Part shown: positions 36,195-48,611 of the stretch, piece by piece
Layout: each line of letters starts with the position of its first letter
How positions within the stretch are numbered: the first letter of the stretch is position 1
Source: Lonicera japonica
Lineage: Eukaryota > Streptophyta > Magnoliopsida > Dipsacales > Caprifoliaceae
DNA: 64,000 nt
Assembly: GCA_021464415.1 (NCBI GenBank)
Contig: CM038469.1
Coordinates: 12,874,501 to 12,938,500 of the forward strand
Direction: 5' to 3'
The notes under the pieces: model-generated
What the model saw: the letters and a program-made list of their open reading frames with translations, nothing else
What the model was told of the DNA's origin: nothing
The model's database searches: none
Translations under genes and position numbers: made by a program

Positions 36195-39100
36195 TACATA
36201 TATATATATATATATGTACATATATAATATTATACAATTATATATATTATTAATAGGTTCAAACGGGTTATTATCATATTAATTGACCAAACCCATTAAT
36301 TTATCGTGTTTTATCGGGTCAGCACTAATATGACCCGAAATTGTTAAGGTTTTACTTATTAACTTATAATTTCGTGTCGTGTTATCGTGTCGCTTCTTGT
36401 TTACTATGTTTAAATTCTCAAGTCATCACTCTTTGATTTGAACAAAAAGGTGAGTCAAGGCTAAATTGGTGTAACGAAAAAAAAATATCCTAGATAAATG
36501 GTATGTTTTATGCATGAAAAATATTTCCATCAAAAATAAAAGCTTTGAGAGAAAATGGTTTATAAATTACATGGAATATTACGACATCATGCTCTTATCC
36601 CAAATTGTACGGTAGAAATTATTAACCCAAAAATTATACGATCAAATATCAATCTAGTTTTTTTTTGACATTAAACACCATTAAAGATGAAATATAGAAA
36701 ATTTTAATATTTTCAATTGAAGATATGTATATTCAGAGGCCCAACCCACAAATCAAAAAGACGATTACTTCAATCTCAAAATCGATTCTAAAAGTAGATA
36801 AGAGTTAAATGAATGAATTTTTTTTTTATAAAATTTAATTGAAATAATTTTTATAATAAATAGATTTTTTTCACAAAACTTCATCGAGAAATTTAAACTA
36901 TGAGTAGGTGTACTATAAATTTGATACATATGTTCATTTTCGACCTTTAATATTTTAGAATGGTCATTTCACGCACTTCATGTTTAAATTTTTTAATGAA
37001 ATGTTGTGAGATTACTCTAATTAATATTGAGATCATCTCTACTAAAATTTATAAAAGAAAATTAATTTATTTAACTCTTGAACTAGATCTCATTAAATGA
37101 AATTAGATGAAAGAGTAATAAAAAAAAGCCAAATCTAACTTATACATATATTTTTATTGTTTTTTAACAGACTTTGCATTAAATAGTTTCTTCTTGTGAA
37201 AAAATGAGAACAAATTCTAATGAGATGTGGGCTTGTAAGTGGGCTTTGGTGGATCTTGGGGACCTTTTTATTTGTTTGTGATGGTTATAACTGGACCTAG
37301 AAACGAAAGAGAAAGCATGAACTTTGGGCTTTTGCTCACTTGAAGAGTACGAAAGTTTGGCATGATTGGTTAGCCTTTTACCGTTTTTTATTTCTTATGG
37401 CTTTTTCCATATTTGTACTTTTTGAGTTGGTTTGATTCGAGTTTTAAATTATTCATAAAATGCTATATTTTATTTTAGAAGAATTTTGATATTTGGTTCG
37501 GGTTTGGTTTAAGAATGTATCATTCTAAGAATGGAGTATTCCTTCAAAATTTTCCCTCTTAAATAGACGAGAATAAAGGATTACTCAAGATATTCTCTTT
37601 TAGATTTTATTCTAAGATTACCTCTTAAGACCAAAATCCCTTCTACTTACCTAGCCATTTTTTTTTCATTTATATTATTTAAAAAGAAAAAAAAAAGTAT
37701 TTTTTTTTGTTTTTGAACTTTTTCTTTTTATTATTAAATACATATAACAACTTTTTATAGTTCTTAACAATAAAGAAAATGTTTATCTTTGTAAAATTAT
37801 TAGGAATTATCTTTTAATTTTATAAAATGAAGAATATTTTGATAATTCACACGCATTTCACTTTTATTCTCATTTGAACCAAGTATAAAAAGGTAATTTA
37901 AGGTTTCAAGAAAAAAGAATTCATGTCTAAATAAAACATGGGCATGCAAAGCATCCTAAATGTCAAGAGAAAATATTTACAGGAATCTATGATACCCATT
38001 TCATTCCCAAAACTTAAAACAAACAAGCCGGCCCTTTGAGTTTTATGAGAGGGAAGTACATGTTGATTATCAATTTGTTGATGAAAAGGGCAACTTTTAA
38101 AAAATAGTGATTTAAACTTTGGGTGCCATTTGTTCTTAGTAAGTGGAATTCGAGTGTTAAAATTTATCAAAATTAGTATTTTGGTGTTATTTTTAACGGG
38201 AATCATTAATCAAATCAATGAACAATTTTCTCCTACAAACATTTTATAGATTATTCCGATTTTGCTGATGTTTGCAATTCACTGCCACCCATTAAATGGA
38301 AAAAAGAACTGTTGAGATTTAACGTTAAACAAATAAAGCTTCAATCTATATAAATTTGCAACTCCTCAACTAACAGAAGTTTACAACTATGAACAAAAAA
38401 AATATCTACAACCAACACAAGTCTACAACAAACACATTAATCCATAGTAAATAGCATTTTCTTCTTTTTTCTGCATTTTTTATTGAAACACACAATAAGG
38501 GTCGGTACTTATTAAAACATAAAATAATGAATCCAATATATATATAATTACTCCATTGCATTAACTTAAATAATTTTATATTATTAGAATCCGTTTGATA
38601 ATATAGAAAATAAAAATAAAAACACTTAATTTGTGTGAGAGGATGGAAATTAAGTTGAAACATGTAATGATATTTTCTCTATTTTTATGGTCATTTTTAT
38701 GAGTAAATGTTCCCCATCATTCATTAATTTTTGCTGGAAATTTTTTTTCTTTCTCAACTCGCAAAGAATTTTTTTCCATGAAAAAACTCACAAAGTAAAA
38801 AGATATCTTATTACACACCTTAACTTATTTTCTAACTTCTCACAAAAATTAATTTTTTATATTAATATCAAACATACGTTTAATAAAAATTTACTCTAAG
38901 CTACAATTGGACAATCCCTGTTCCTCCCTTGCACCACCCCTGTCTGTCGACGCACCCTCTCACCACTAAAATTTACCATAATTATCTCCAACAATCAAAC
39001 CCCTCAAACAGTTAAACATATCCTCCCTTATCAAGTTTCCACAGCTATATTTATTTATGTGTTTATTACAAATTTATGCGTTTACTATAGAGTTGCAATT

Positions 39101-40878
39101 AAAGTTAAAGAAGTTGAAGTTTTGTTTGTTTAATGTTAAACATTGATTTTGATAAACTCTAGCACCTAAAGTGTAATTATGATGAACAAACAGTATTTAA
39201 AGTCTAAATTACACTTAAATAAATATAATTATTCTTTAAATATAAGCCTACATGAATATATTCATTGTTCGACAAAAGAAGAAAAATAAAATTCAACAAA
39301 ACTAAATTTAAGGCTCGAAAGTCAAATCATAGTGTTGTGAACATGATATCAAGCTGTCACGCTGTTGTAAATTTTGTTACACTCCGTGTATATATATATA
39401 TATAATATTGGTCAAAGTAAATGTACCCATGGTAATTTGAAGAATAGAGTATATGCAAATCAACCGTATTTTGTTTATTTATTTATTTATTTTTATTTTT
39501 CTTTGGTTTTGAGTCAAAGTAATTAAAGTACTTTCAAATATTAGGTTCATAATGTTATTTAATTAACAAAAAATGATTATAAGAAGACCTTCCACACAAT
39601 CCCAACCATGGAATAGAAAAGTTGATTTAGTAATTAAAAAATAGTTTGAAGAATCTTAATAGTGACAAGTTATTGTCAGGTTCCCGGTCAAATGGCCTAA
39701 GTGTGATTAGTACCATAATTAAGACTAAGATTACAATTAATAATTTTTAAATACTTTGTCAAGAGCCGTACACAACGCGTGCTTCAACTTGCAAATTTTG
39801 TAATGAAACCCCACGAGTCTTTGCTTTGTGAGTACGACAAAACTCAGAAATAGATTAAAAACAAAAATCACAATAAAGATTAATTTAAATTTAGAGTGGT
39901 ATTATTGTTAAAATAATTATCTATATTATTAAAATAATATACAATTTTAAAAATATGCGTTACAATTTTTTAAAGTATTACTATTCAATCATTAATTTTG
40001 CTAAAATGATCGAGTATTATTTTGTCAGCATAACTACTCTAAATTTATAGAGAAAGCTACGTAATTAAACAGCTTTTGGGGATTTTAACTTTAATATATT
40101 TTAAAACGTATCCTTTGTCTCTAATTTAATTATGATTAATCAAAGGCACAAGTGTAAAAGTGGAAAGCTTGAATTTTAGATTAAACTACTTAACGACCAA
40201 TCTACCATGTTCTAATGCCGGTGGATTTTACATGCTTGTACTTTACTATCAGGCAAGCTTGAAGATTTTTACCCGCACAGGATAGTCGAGTTAATAAGAA
40301 AGGTGTTACCTCTTCTTGTTAATTAGAGTTGGATCTTTGTGGGGACTATTCTGGAAGTTTAAACTCCTAAATGCACCAGGTTGATGTGGGAGAGTGCATC
40401 CTTAAAATTGTCTAGAGAGGGACTAATTGAGGTGCGCATAAGTATTCTTAAGAAAGAGATAGTGCTAACTTGTGTTTATTGTATTATTTGTGTCTACGGT
40501 TAAGCGAAAGAGCATTATTAAACCGATTCTAGAATAAATTCTCCTTGGTATTAATCGTTAGTTTGTGAGACAATATTTTGTGTTCTTGGCTTATTACATA
40601 AGCGCAGCTGTGATACTATACAATTAAAATGCATCACTAATTTCAAGCTCATTGTCAACAATCTCCATAATACAATATGATAAATAGTCACACTTTTGAT
40701 TACTAGAGTTTAGGCCCGAATTTCGGATAATGAAACAGTATATGGTATTAATACATATGCATGAAATTACATTATAAAACTTTCCCTTCTTCCATAGCTA
40801 GCTAGTACAACAAACTAATACAACTTACTAACTAGCTAGCCAGCCTAAGAATTAGAGAAGTATTTCATTTAATTCAAT
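36195..40878. other. AT-rich intergenic DNA between repeat and CEP-A, no gene seen
   Basis: Begins with a short (AT)n palindrome (36195-36222). Weak inverted ends around GTTTGATAATA (about 38588) and its reverse near 38862-38878 may mark an eroded MITE. The frames at 37898-38206, 38406-38663 and 38687-38899 show no signal peptide plus domain pattern or known motif. Confidence 0.5.
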
Positions 40879-41133
40879 TCAATGTTTAATAGAATGGCCC
40901 ACCCCTGGACTGTGCCCTGGTGTAGTGGGTCGAAAATCCTCCACAACGTCCACCTTACTACTACTATTAATTTCTTTTGAAGACTTTGCTCCTCCTTTCA
41001 TATTGTACTTCTCCCTTGGGCATTTCTTGCACATTTTAGACCTCAAATGCCTCCCCTCAATACACCCAAATTCTTGACAAATAATCAAAACCACAAAAAA
41101 TGCACAATAACCCATTAACATACTCTTTCCCAT
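40879..41133 (-). CDS. CEP: CEP-A: C-terminally encoded peptide precursor, intact
   Basis: An 84-residue secreted precursor of the CEP plant hormone family. CEPs act outside the cell as 15-residue, proline-hydroxylated peptides bound by CEPR leucine-rich-repeat receptor kinases, in nitrogen-demand signalling and root development. Residues 1-24 form a hydrophobic signal peptide followed by IEGRHL, also seen in its neighbours. A basic, Lys-rich prodomain with two CxxC-spaced cysteines follows. Residues 66-80 are DFRPTTPGHSPGVGH, a textbook CEP domain with prolines at positions 4, 7 and 11. Four residues (SIKH) follow. I chose the ATG at 41133 because the longer in-frame extension is encoded by the CT microsatellite and breaks the signal peptide. 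A single exon and TATA box ~110 bp upstream complete a normal gene. Which CEP orthologue it is cannot be told. Confidence 0.93.
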   Translation of the reverse strand: MGKSMLMGYCAFFVVLIICQEFGCIEGRHLRSKMCKKCPREKYNMKGGAKSSKEINSSSKVDVVEDFRPTTPGHSPGVGHSIKH

Positions 41134-41147
41134 AATAATACTACTAC

Positions 41148-41152
<5 letters not shown>

Positions 41153-41180
<28 letters not shown>
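41153..41180 (-). repeat. CT microsatellite in the CEP-A 5' leader
   Basis: About 14 GA dinucleotides on plus (CT on the mRNA strand), lying between the TATA box and the ATG, ending about 20 bp before the ATG. CEP-D has the same arrangement. Confidence 0.9.
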
Positions 41181-41183
<3 letters not shown>

Positions 41184-41242
41184 TATTATGATTGAATTGA
41201 AAAAGGAGGTTAATTTGAAATATCTGTGAAGTGTAACTGTAG

Positions 41243-41250
41243 TATTTATA
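41243..41250 (-). promoter_or_regulatory. TATA box of CEP-A
   Basis: TATAAATA on the minus strand, 110 bp upstream of the chosen ATG. The same octamer at similar spacing precedes CEP-C and CEP-D, which supports all three. Confidence 0.75.
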
Positions 41251-41925
41251 CAGGGGAGTATTAAGACAGAGCATGTGAATTTGTCCACCCTAGCTACAGG
41301 CAAGATTCCATTTATTTGATGAGTTCTGCAAGCAGTATAAAGAAAATAAAAAATAGCAGAATTAATTGGATGGTTTGTTTTGGGGGGATCACCCCATCCT
41401 CTCCTGAAGAAAAGTACTTACATGCACTTATCTTAGGCCTTGGAATTTGGTTATATTCTGCTTGCGCTCATGTGACCCTGGTGCCCCTACTATTTTTTAT
41501 CAATGGACTAGGATTAAAGTACAGTATTGCTGTCCACATGAAGAATATTCATAAAATTTAATACACAAATTAATACATCTATATAATAAGGGACAATAAT
41601 TTTTAAATCTCAAAAATGTATTTGGGGATAATGAATTTTGTGACTAACAATGAGATTTTTAATTTTTTTGAATAATTGGTAGTGCATTTGGCAGAAGTTA
41701 ATTAATATAGGGCCGGCCCCTTAGATACATAAGGCTTGCACAACAATTGCAATCGCACAGTTTTTGGGCACACGTCGTAAAAGGATATTGGACCCATTAC
41801 ATAAGTTACAAAGCTTTACTTGTAATCAGAGCCCTAAGCAGTTCCTCGCCCTGTAGACCCGCAGGACCGGCCATGAAAGAATGGATTCGGGCCTTTGACT
41901 AAATGATTGGGTAGTGATATTATCG

Positions 41926-42677
41926 TAGGGGTGTTAAAGTCAATCCGAAAACCGACCGAACGAACCGAACCGATCCGGACCGATCCGCAAAACCCCGAAC
42001 CGAAAAAAAACCGAAACCGAAAACAAGAAAACCGAACCGAAACCGAAAAGTTTGGTTCGGGTTTGGGTAAGCTAGTCTAAAACCGAACTAAACCGAACCG
42101 AACCGAATTATGTATAAGAAAAAATAAATGTTAATATATACTTTAATGGCACACGTTAATTATACTATAATACAAAAAAGATGACATTTTTATAGGAATA
42201 TATTTCTTATTAGTTGCATATTATGATAATCTTAAAAAATAGTCATTAGCGCACGCCTTTATTATTTAATTAACTACATAATGCTAAGATTTTTTTATCA
42301 CATACATGATAGAAAAATAATTCATCATTTTATTTAATGTGTTTCATTCTTATAAATGTACAAATAAAATTGTAATTAAATAGAAAATATGGTATTTATA
42401 TGTTGCTCATAGTTTCTAAAAAATAATCACTTTAATTTGAATACAAATCATTATTACATTACTATTAGTATTATATTTTTATGTTAAATTGATTTTAAAA
42501 AAATATATGTAAAAACCGAATAAAACCGAACCGAAACCGAACCGAAAAGTTTGGTTCGAGTTTGGGTTTCGAAGATTTAGAAACCGAAACCGAACCGAAC
42601 CGAAACCGAACTTTTATATTTGGTTTGGGTTTGGGGTGCCTTGCTTTCTACCCCGACCGAAACCGAAAACACCCCTA
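41926..42677. mobile_element. hAT-type MITE, 752 bp, TSD TATTATCG
   Basis: Ends TAGGGGTGTT / AACACCCCTA with an 8 bp duplication TATTATCG (41918-41925 and 42678-42685). CCGAACCGAAACCGA-type repeats fill both arms and can fold back; the centre is AT-rich. It is related in design to the MITE at 27637-28176 but not the same sequence. The frame at 42562-42783 is repeat-derived. Confidence 0.88.
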
Positions 42678-42771
42678 TATTATCGCATACCCACCCTGTT
42701 CAGTTTCCTCCTCTACCTCAATCTCCTTCAACGAACCTCTTAAATATTCTAGTGTTTGTATTAAAAAATTA

Positions 42772-44051
42772 GGGTGTTTTTAAATGCACCCACATAATTA
42801 GTCTTTTCATATCAGTGTGAGAATACTTTCTTCTCACTCCATCAAATCTTTAAGAAATCTTGCACTTCACCCCAACGGTAGGGAGAGTTTACTAAAACAA
42901 TGTAATGATGATAAAATTTTGTTGCTAAAAGTAAAATCATTAAATACTATTAAATTTTTCATTAATATGAGACATAATAAACAAAATTTACATTGTTCTT
43001 AATAAATTTCGTCTAAATAGTATCTCTGAAGAAACAAAATATTAATTTTGATAAATACAGTTTTAACAATTATATGATATTTCTTATAATATTTTATTAT
43101 TCATTACTCTTTAATAGTTATTATTCATATTTTAAATTTGTCTACAAATTTAATTTTTATCAAATAAGTAACTATAAGTCTTAATTCACTATATCAAAAA
43201 TATTAAAAGATCAAAAGCTCTGATCCGTATATATATTTAGAAGTATGTTTGAAATACAAAAAAAATTTGAAATGTATACTCCGTTTGATCATCCTTTAAT
43301 TTTTAAGCATTTTGAAAAAAATAATAGTTATTTTCAACACAATTATTAATAAAACAAAATTAATTTTTTTTATAATATGAAAATTTTAACATTAATTATA
43401 ATTAAAGAAAAGCCCATAAAAGCCCTTAAGCTATTTTTTTTTTCTTTATTAACTTTTTTTATACATACTTACATAAACTATCACTCTCTGTCTCTGTCTA
43501 AAACGTACATGTGAGCGATATAGAGCAATAATTTAGGTAAGATTGCAAAGACTCGGAAGAGCCGTTGAAGTTAACTAATTAATTAACAAAAGTAATAATT
43601 AAGTCTTATACTATATAAATATGTCTTAATTCACTTCATCAAAAAAAATTAGAAGATCAATTTACTTTTATCAAAAATATTAGGAAAAAGACGACGGAGA
43701 AAAAAAAATTCGCGGAAAAAAAGTGAATAGTGATGAATTTTTTCGGGTGTTCTTAAATGTATTCACAAAATCTGTCTTCTCACCCCGGGTGTTCTTAAAT
43801 AATTTTTTAACAACTTAAAAACACTTTCTTCTTTCTTTTTAAAAGATGTTATCTTTCGTGAAAAGGGGAAAAATGAATTGGAAAAATAAAATAGTTTTCT
43901 AAGACATTTAATTTTTCGAGGCTCAAAGAAATGATTTCCTTGCAAAATATTAAAAGGATAGAGATTTTCTTACCAAACTATTTCCTTTTTCAATATTTTT
44001 TTACGAGTAATTTTAAGAATTTAAATATTTAAATGATAAAATCACAACATA

Positions 44052-44097
<46 letters not shown>

Positions 44098-44562
44098 TAT
44101 TTATGACATATTAGGTACATGTTAAGACAAACATTTTTTAACTTTGACATTGGATAACTTAACGTGAATTTTATTGAGTTCTACATGCATGTACAAATAA
44201 AAAGATTGAAAAAATTAAGAAAAAATCATTGAAAACGCTATCGTGCCAAAGCAAGTAAAAATAAAAGTCTAACACTTAATATAAAAGTATGAGGATATTT
44301 ATTATAAGCTTACATTATATTTATGGGATGCGTGTAATTAAGTGAAAATAGTAGATGCTTGTTTGTTGGAATAAATGAAGTTTTTTAATTAATTTTTAAA
44401 ATTTTAAGTGGGTGAGAAGACAAATTAGTGGCAATTTTTCTAAAGTATAGAAAGCGGGGTGAGAAGAAAGGGTTTTACGCTATTTTTTAGGATAAGATTA
44501 ACATAACTTTAACTTTTGGTAAGGTGAAAAGACGGATTATGTGGGTGCATTTAAGAACACCC
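42772..44562. mobile_element. DNA transposon relic, 1.79 kb, ~38 bp TIRs, TSD AAAAATTA
   Basis: The left end (42772-42809) and right end (44525-44562) are inverted copies, beginning GGGTGTTYTTAAATGCACCC and reading into ACATAAT and GTCTTTTCA. AAAAATTA flanks both sides (42764-42771, 44563-44570). The 8 bp duplication suggests hAT; a Mutator-like origin with one mismatch in 9 bp is possible. Diverged internal copies of the end lie at about 43746 and 43783, in the same orientation as the left end, so it may be a composite. No transposase frame remains. A (CT)n(AT)n tract is at 44052-44096. Confidence 0.75.
44052..44096. repeat. (CT)n(AT)n compound microsatellite
   Basis: About 12 CT units followed by about 10 TA units. 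Confidence 0.95.
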
Positions 44563-44570
44563 AAAAATTA

Positions 44571-45721
44571 TTGGATTGGACAACAATCACATGAATTTGA
44601 TATAGAATTAGTAAATCACATAATTTAGGCTTCAAGATTTTTGTTTTGGGATGAATCTTAATATTTTAAAATTCCTTGAAATTTTAAAGTCCTCTTGATT
44701 ACGTGATTTCATAATCTGCTCAAAAATTTTAAAACAACGCAACATTATTAAGGGCGAATCCAGAATTCTTATGAGGGATGGATGGCCTGTGTAAAAAGTA
44801 TATGACAAAATTTAATTGAACGAGTTAACCATCGAAAATTTTACAAATGCAAATAATAAAAAAAAATTCATTACTAATCACAAATTTAACTTCAAGTACC
44901 TAAAAAGAGAATGGGATAGAGGATTAGAAAAAATAGGAGAAAATAAAAAGAAACCAAGAGGCAAAGAGATGGTGGTTTGGAAAAAAATTAATAAGGGATT
45001 TGAACTAAAAACCTCTCACTTAATATAAAAATAATTTACCACTTAAATTATAAGATCATAATATAAGTTTAGCCTTTTCTTTAGTAATTATGAACCAGTA
45101 TTTTGTATTAGGGCTGAGCTAAACCTAGCTATATTAATATTATAATTAACACGGAAAAAAAAACTTAAAAATGGACTATAAAACCCACCTCGCCCCCCCC
45201 CCCCCCCCCCAAAATCCGCCCGTGGGTATTTCAATACCTCTTCTTTCCAATATAAAGACGATCTCTTTGGTTATATAAATCTATCTCTAAACCATAAAAA
45301 AAATATCTTCATTAAACCTTATTTATTCGTAAACTACACTATTTTTAGAATTTAAACTACTTGTGACTTTTTTTTTAATTATGATATATGATATATATTT
45401 GTATGTACAGATTATTTAATTATTTGGGATTAAAGTATTTGAAAAACTTACATTTTTATAATATTTGGGATGCACTTGTGTATGGATATTATTTGCCACA
45501 ATTTATAATTTGGTGACTTTGATATTGCTATTTTGGTTTGATGATTTGATTTTGTTATTATATTTGCCAAGTTATTTGCTCTATTAATTATGATGATTAA
45601 TATTTTTGTGTTTTTTTATTTTAAAAATGAGGCTTACGTCTCATTAATGCGCCTCGAGGCCTATGACTTGCTTTACCCGGGCAAAATGCCTCAAACCAAC
45701 CTTGCGCTTTTTAAAACATTG
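44571..45721. other. Intergenic DNA, no gene seen
   Basis: Contains a poly-C tract (about 45192-45210) and otherwise AT-rich sequence. The frame at 44816-45028 is Lys/Asn-rich and lacks recognisable motifs. Confidence 0.5.
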
Positions 45722-46430
45722 TGTACACCGAAATACTATTGTCAAGGTGGTTGTGCAATGAAGTTCGAGTAAGGTGAAATATAGTGTATCTCGAGATATG
45801 CATTGACCAAGGTGTACGATCGTTCGGACAGGGTTCAGTGGTGATCTATATGGATAATCCAAAGGTGGATTGTTGGACCCGATGACAATCCAAAATGGAG
45901 CCAAAGTGGATTGGAGTTGGTTAGCTCGTGGTGGAGTCGCTACAAAGCCTATGAACACCAGAGTACTACTGTCAAGGTGGTTATGCAAGAAACCTCAAGT
46001 AAGGTGAAATATGATGTAACTCGAGATTTGCATTGACCAATATGGACGGTCACGTAGACAGTGTTATGTGGTAATATACATAGATAGTCAGCAGGTAGAT
46101 CCAAGATGGATTAAGGTATAGGTCTAAGTGGAGCCAAGGTGAATTGGAGTTAGTTGGTTCAAAGTGGAGTCACTACAGAGCCTATATACATAGGAGTACT
46201 ACTATCAAGGTGGGTTACACAAGAATCCTTAAGTAAGGTGAAATATTGTGTATCTCGAGATGTGCATTGACCAAGGTGGACGATTGGGCAAATAGTGTTA
46301 AGTGGTAATCTACATGGATAGTCCAAATGTGGATCCAAGGTGGACTAAGGTATAGGTTTATGTGGAGCAATGGTGGATTGCTGGACCAGGTACAATCCAA
46401 AGTGGAGCCAAAATTGAACCAATTAATTAG
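45722..46430. repeat. Tandem repeat, ~232 bp unit, 3 copies
   Basis: Landmarks such as TACTATTGTCAAGGTGG (about 45735), TACTACTGTCAAGGTGG (about 45964) and TACTACTATCAAGGTGG (about 46195) recur, each followed by AAGTAAGGTGAAATA, CTCGAGAT and GCATTGACCAA. Units differ by substitutions and small deletions. Overlapping frames on the minus strand (45644-45988, 46215-46400) do not keep phase between units, so coding is unlikely. Confidence 0.85.
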
Positions 46431-46776
46431 ATCAAATGTGGAGATTATTGAGAATGGTTAGCTCAAATCATTGACCCCATATGAAAAAATTATAAAAATC
46501 AGCAAGAGTTAATAAGTAATGTAGTATTACCACATAGTAACAAGTCATTTTAAGATAAAATACTTCATCTGTGGCTAAAGATATTTAAGTTAGAGATAAT
46601 ATCGATGCTATGTATGTGTGCGAACTGACCCGTGACGTTATATATATACATATAAATAGACCACGTCTTGTATGAACCGGGCTTTCAATAGCGAAATATA
46701 GGACAGGATCATGTTTTAAAAATTACGTTCTACATATGGACGTTTCGCACAAAATACTGGCTATATATAGATATAT

Positions 46777-47555
46777 TGTTAGCGAAAATGTGGATAATTA
46801 AAACATAAACTAGAAATTAACAAATTAAACATAATGTAAAACAAAGTCTCGTGTTACACACGATCTCTTCAAAACAATTACCCTGCCTCTCGTCGGGCTT
46901 CAAGGCTTGTAATGGCGTTTGTCTCCCAGGATGAAACGATTTAAAGAGTGTCTACCTTAACACTTCGGTATCACTCACAGAACGAACTTTTTTTGTGTTT
47001 GAACTTTATCACCAACTAAAACAAAACTAGTCTAAAGAAGAAGAGAAGATTTCGTGAAAGTTGTGTGCGTTTGTTGTTGTGTGGAATGTGTCTCAAAGCC
47101 TCCAATTTATACAAGGAACGGTTTTTTAATGTTAATTGCAACAATTAAACAAAGCCATTTTTTGGATTAATAAGAATTAATTCAAATGTTTTTATTTAAT
47201 TTGAATTTGAAATATCTTAATTAAGAGTAATTCAAAATTTAAAAGGGGTGTCATTTAGAAACCTTATTTTTTTTAGAAGCTATGAGCTAGTGAAAGGTTA
47301 TCTTATATAAACTCATAAATTTTTTCTAAAACTTCCAATGTGGGACTTAACATTTCCCATTCCATTTTTCATCTCAAGTAACTCATTTTGGGTGACAATT
47401 TTTCATTCACCCAATATCCGTTTTGAGCAAACAAATATATACCCACGGAGGAGAAGACGAATCTATAATTTTCTTTCACAACCGAGTGTGAAATCCCGTT
47501 TAAAATTACTCGTAAAATGGCTCAAAAAATGACTTTAATACCCATTTTTTCAACA
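46777..47555 (+). mobile_element. Solo LTR, 779 bp, TSD TATAT
   Basis: Starts TGTTAGCGAAAATG and ends TTTTCAACA, with TATAT on both sides (46772-46776 and 47556-47560). No internal domain. The left and right flanks carry a pre-existing ~50 bp tandem duplication, because CACAAAATACTGGCTATATATA occurs just before and just after the LTR (about 46748 and 47581). Its copia-like character is inferred from the ends. Confidence 0.75.
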
Positions 47556-47560
47556 TATAT

Positions 47561-48335
47561 ATATCCTTTCTTCAAATCGCGCACAAAATACTGGCTATAT
47601 ATACGTTCTTTCTTCAAATCCTACATCTTCTACCTGTCAAAGATCTCAATGGGGATTACTTTAATTTACAGATTCGATATCTTCATTATTGGGACAGTTA
47701 TTTACTTTGTAACTTTAATATGGTTTTTATAAATTTGTCTTGTGGTTAGAGGAGGCCAACTTTACAGACCTTCTAGTTCACTTTTATATTAGAGTGTTCC
47801 AACCTCCCATTAAAATGATTGTGTGCGCCAACATTATCATTAATTTGCCACCATCACAAAGATTCTTTGCTGTTAATGGCAAATATTAATAGTAAATTTA
47901 ATAATAAAAAAGGCTATTTAGTTTCCTTATATATACTGAGGAGCCAGCTGTGGGCACCACATATATATGTATATATATATGTGCAGCTTAAAATCAGTCA
48001 ATAGATTCCATTCTGATATCTTTTTATTTTCTGGTTTTAATGGGGTTGTTGAAACCTTAACCTTAGTCTAGATCTGAGGATTTCTTGGAGTTTTGTTAGT
48101 GGGTTGATCAACTGTCCTTTTCCAAATAATATTTTGTAATTTGAGAGTACTGGGTGGTGTTATTTCCAATCCAATGATTACACTAATTAAAAACATAATA
48201 GTAGTTGAAAATATAAATGGAATATATAGTTATATGAAAATATAGAGCAAATTAATGCCAAAACAGTACGTGGTTGAAATTCAGATCTAACTGAGCAACT
48301 AATATTACAAATTAAGCCCTAATTATGTAGAGTGA
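47561..48335. other. Intergenic DNA 3' of CEP-B, no gene seen
   Basis: Short frames at 47517-47732 and 47819-48004 have no supporting features. Confidence 0.5.
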
Positions 48336-48608
48336 TCATGGTTGGAATGAGTCACCAACACCAGGACTATGGCCTGGCTTTGTAGGTCGAAATGTGTCTT
48401 CTAATGATCCTTCCATAATTAATCTACCATTACCATTTCCATTAATATTAACCATCTTCTTAATCTCCGATAATCTTTTTACATCTGAATTCAAGGTTTT
48501 TCCTAGCCGATGCATATTTCTTCCTTCAATGCCAAGAATTTCAACTGAAAATATTAGCACGACGAAAACCAAACAAGCAAATGAATTTGGCCACGATCGA
48601 TATATTAA
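48336..48608 (-). CDS. CEP: CEP-B: CEP precursor with no ATG in frame (start lost or upstream exon)
   Basis: The open frame runs from just after a stop at 48609-48611 to a TGA at 48336-48338. It encodes a good hydrophobic signal peptide, the family EGR motif, a short prodomain and a C-terminal CEP domain TFRPTKPGHSPGVGD followed by SFQP. TFRPT openings occur in known CEPs, but the usual final His is Asp here: the codon is GAC where relatives have CAC. No ATG exists before the signal peptide. Where one is expected the minus strand reads GTGGCCAAATTC, as if ATG had become GTG with one extra A. CEP genes are normally single-exon, so I favour a decaying gene. A spliced first exon or non-AUG start is possible. 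The peptide domain is otherwise well conserved. Confidence 0.75.
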   Translation of the reverse strand, partial: LIYRSWPNSFACLVFVVLIFSVEILGIEGRNMHRLGKTLNSDVKRLSEIKKMVNINGNGNGRLIMEGSLEDTFRPTKPGHSPGVGDSFQP

Positions 48609-48611
48609 CTA

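Noticed and set aside
41134..41274. N-terminal extension of CEP-A from an upstream ATG
   Set aside because: It would translate the CT microsatellite into Leu/Ser repeats and bury the signal peptide; the downstream ATG gives a standard CEP start.
45644..46400. Coding region on minus across the 232 bp repeats
   Set aside because: Frames do not stay in phase from unit to unit and contain no recognisable motif.
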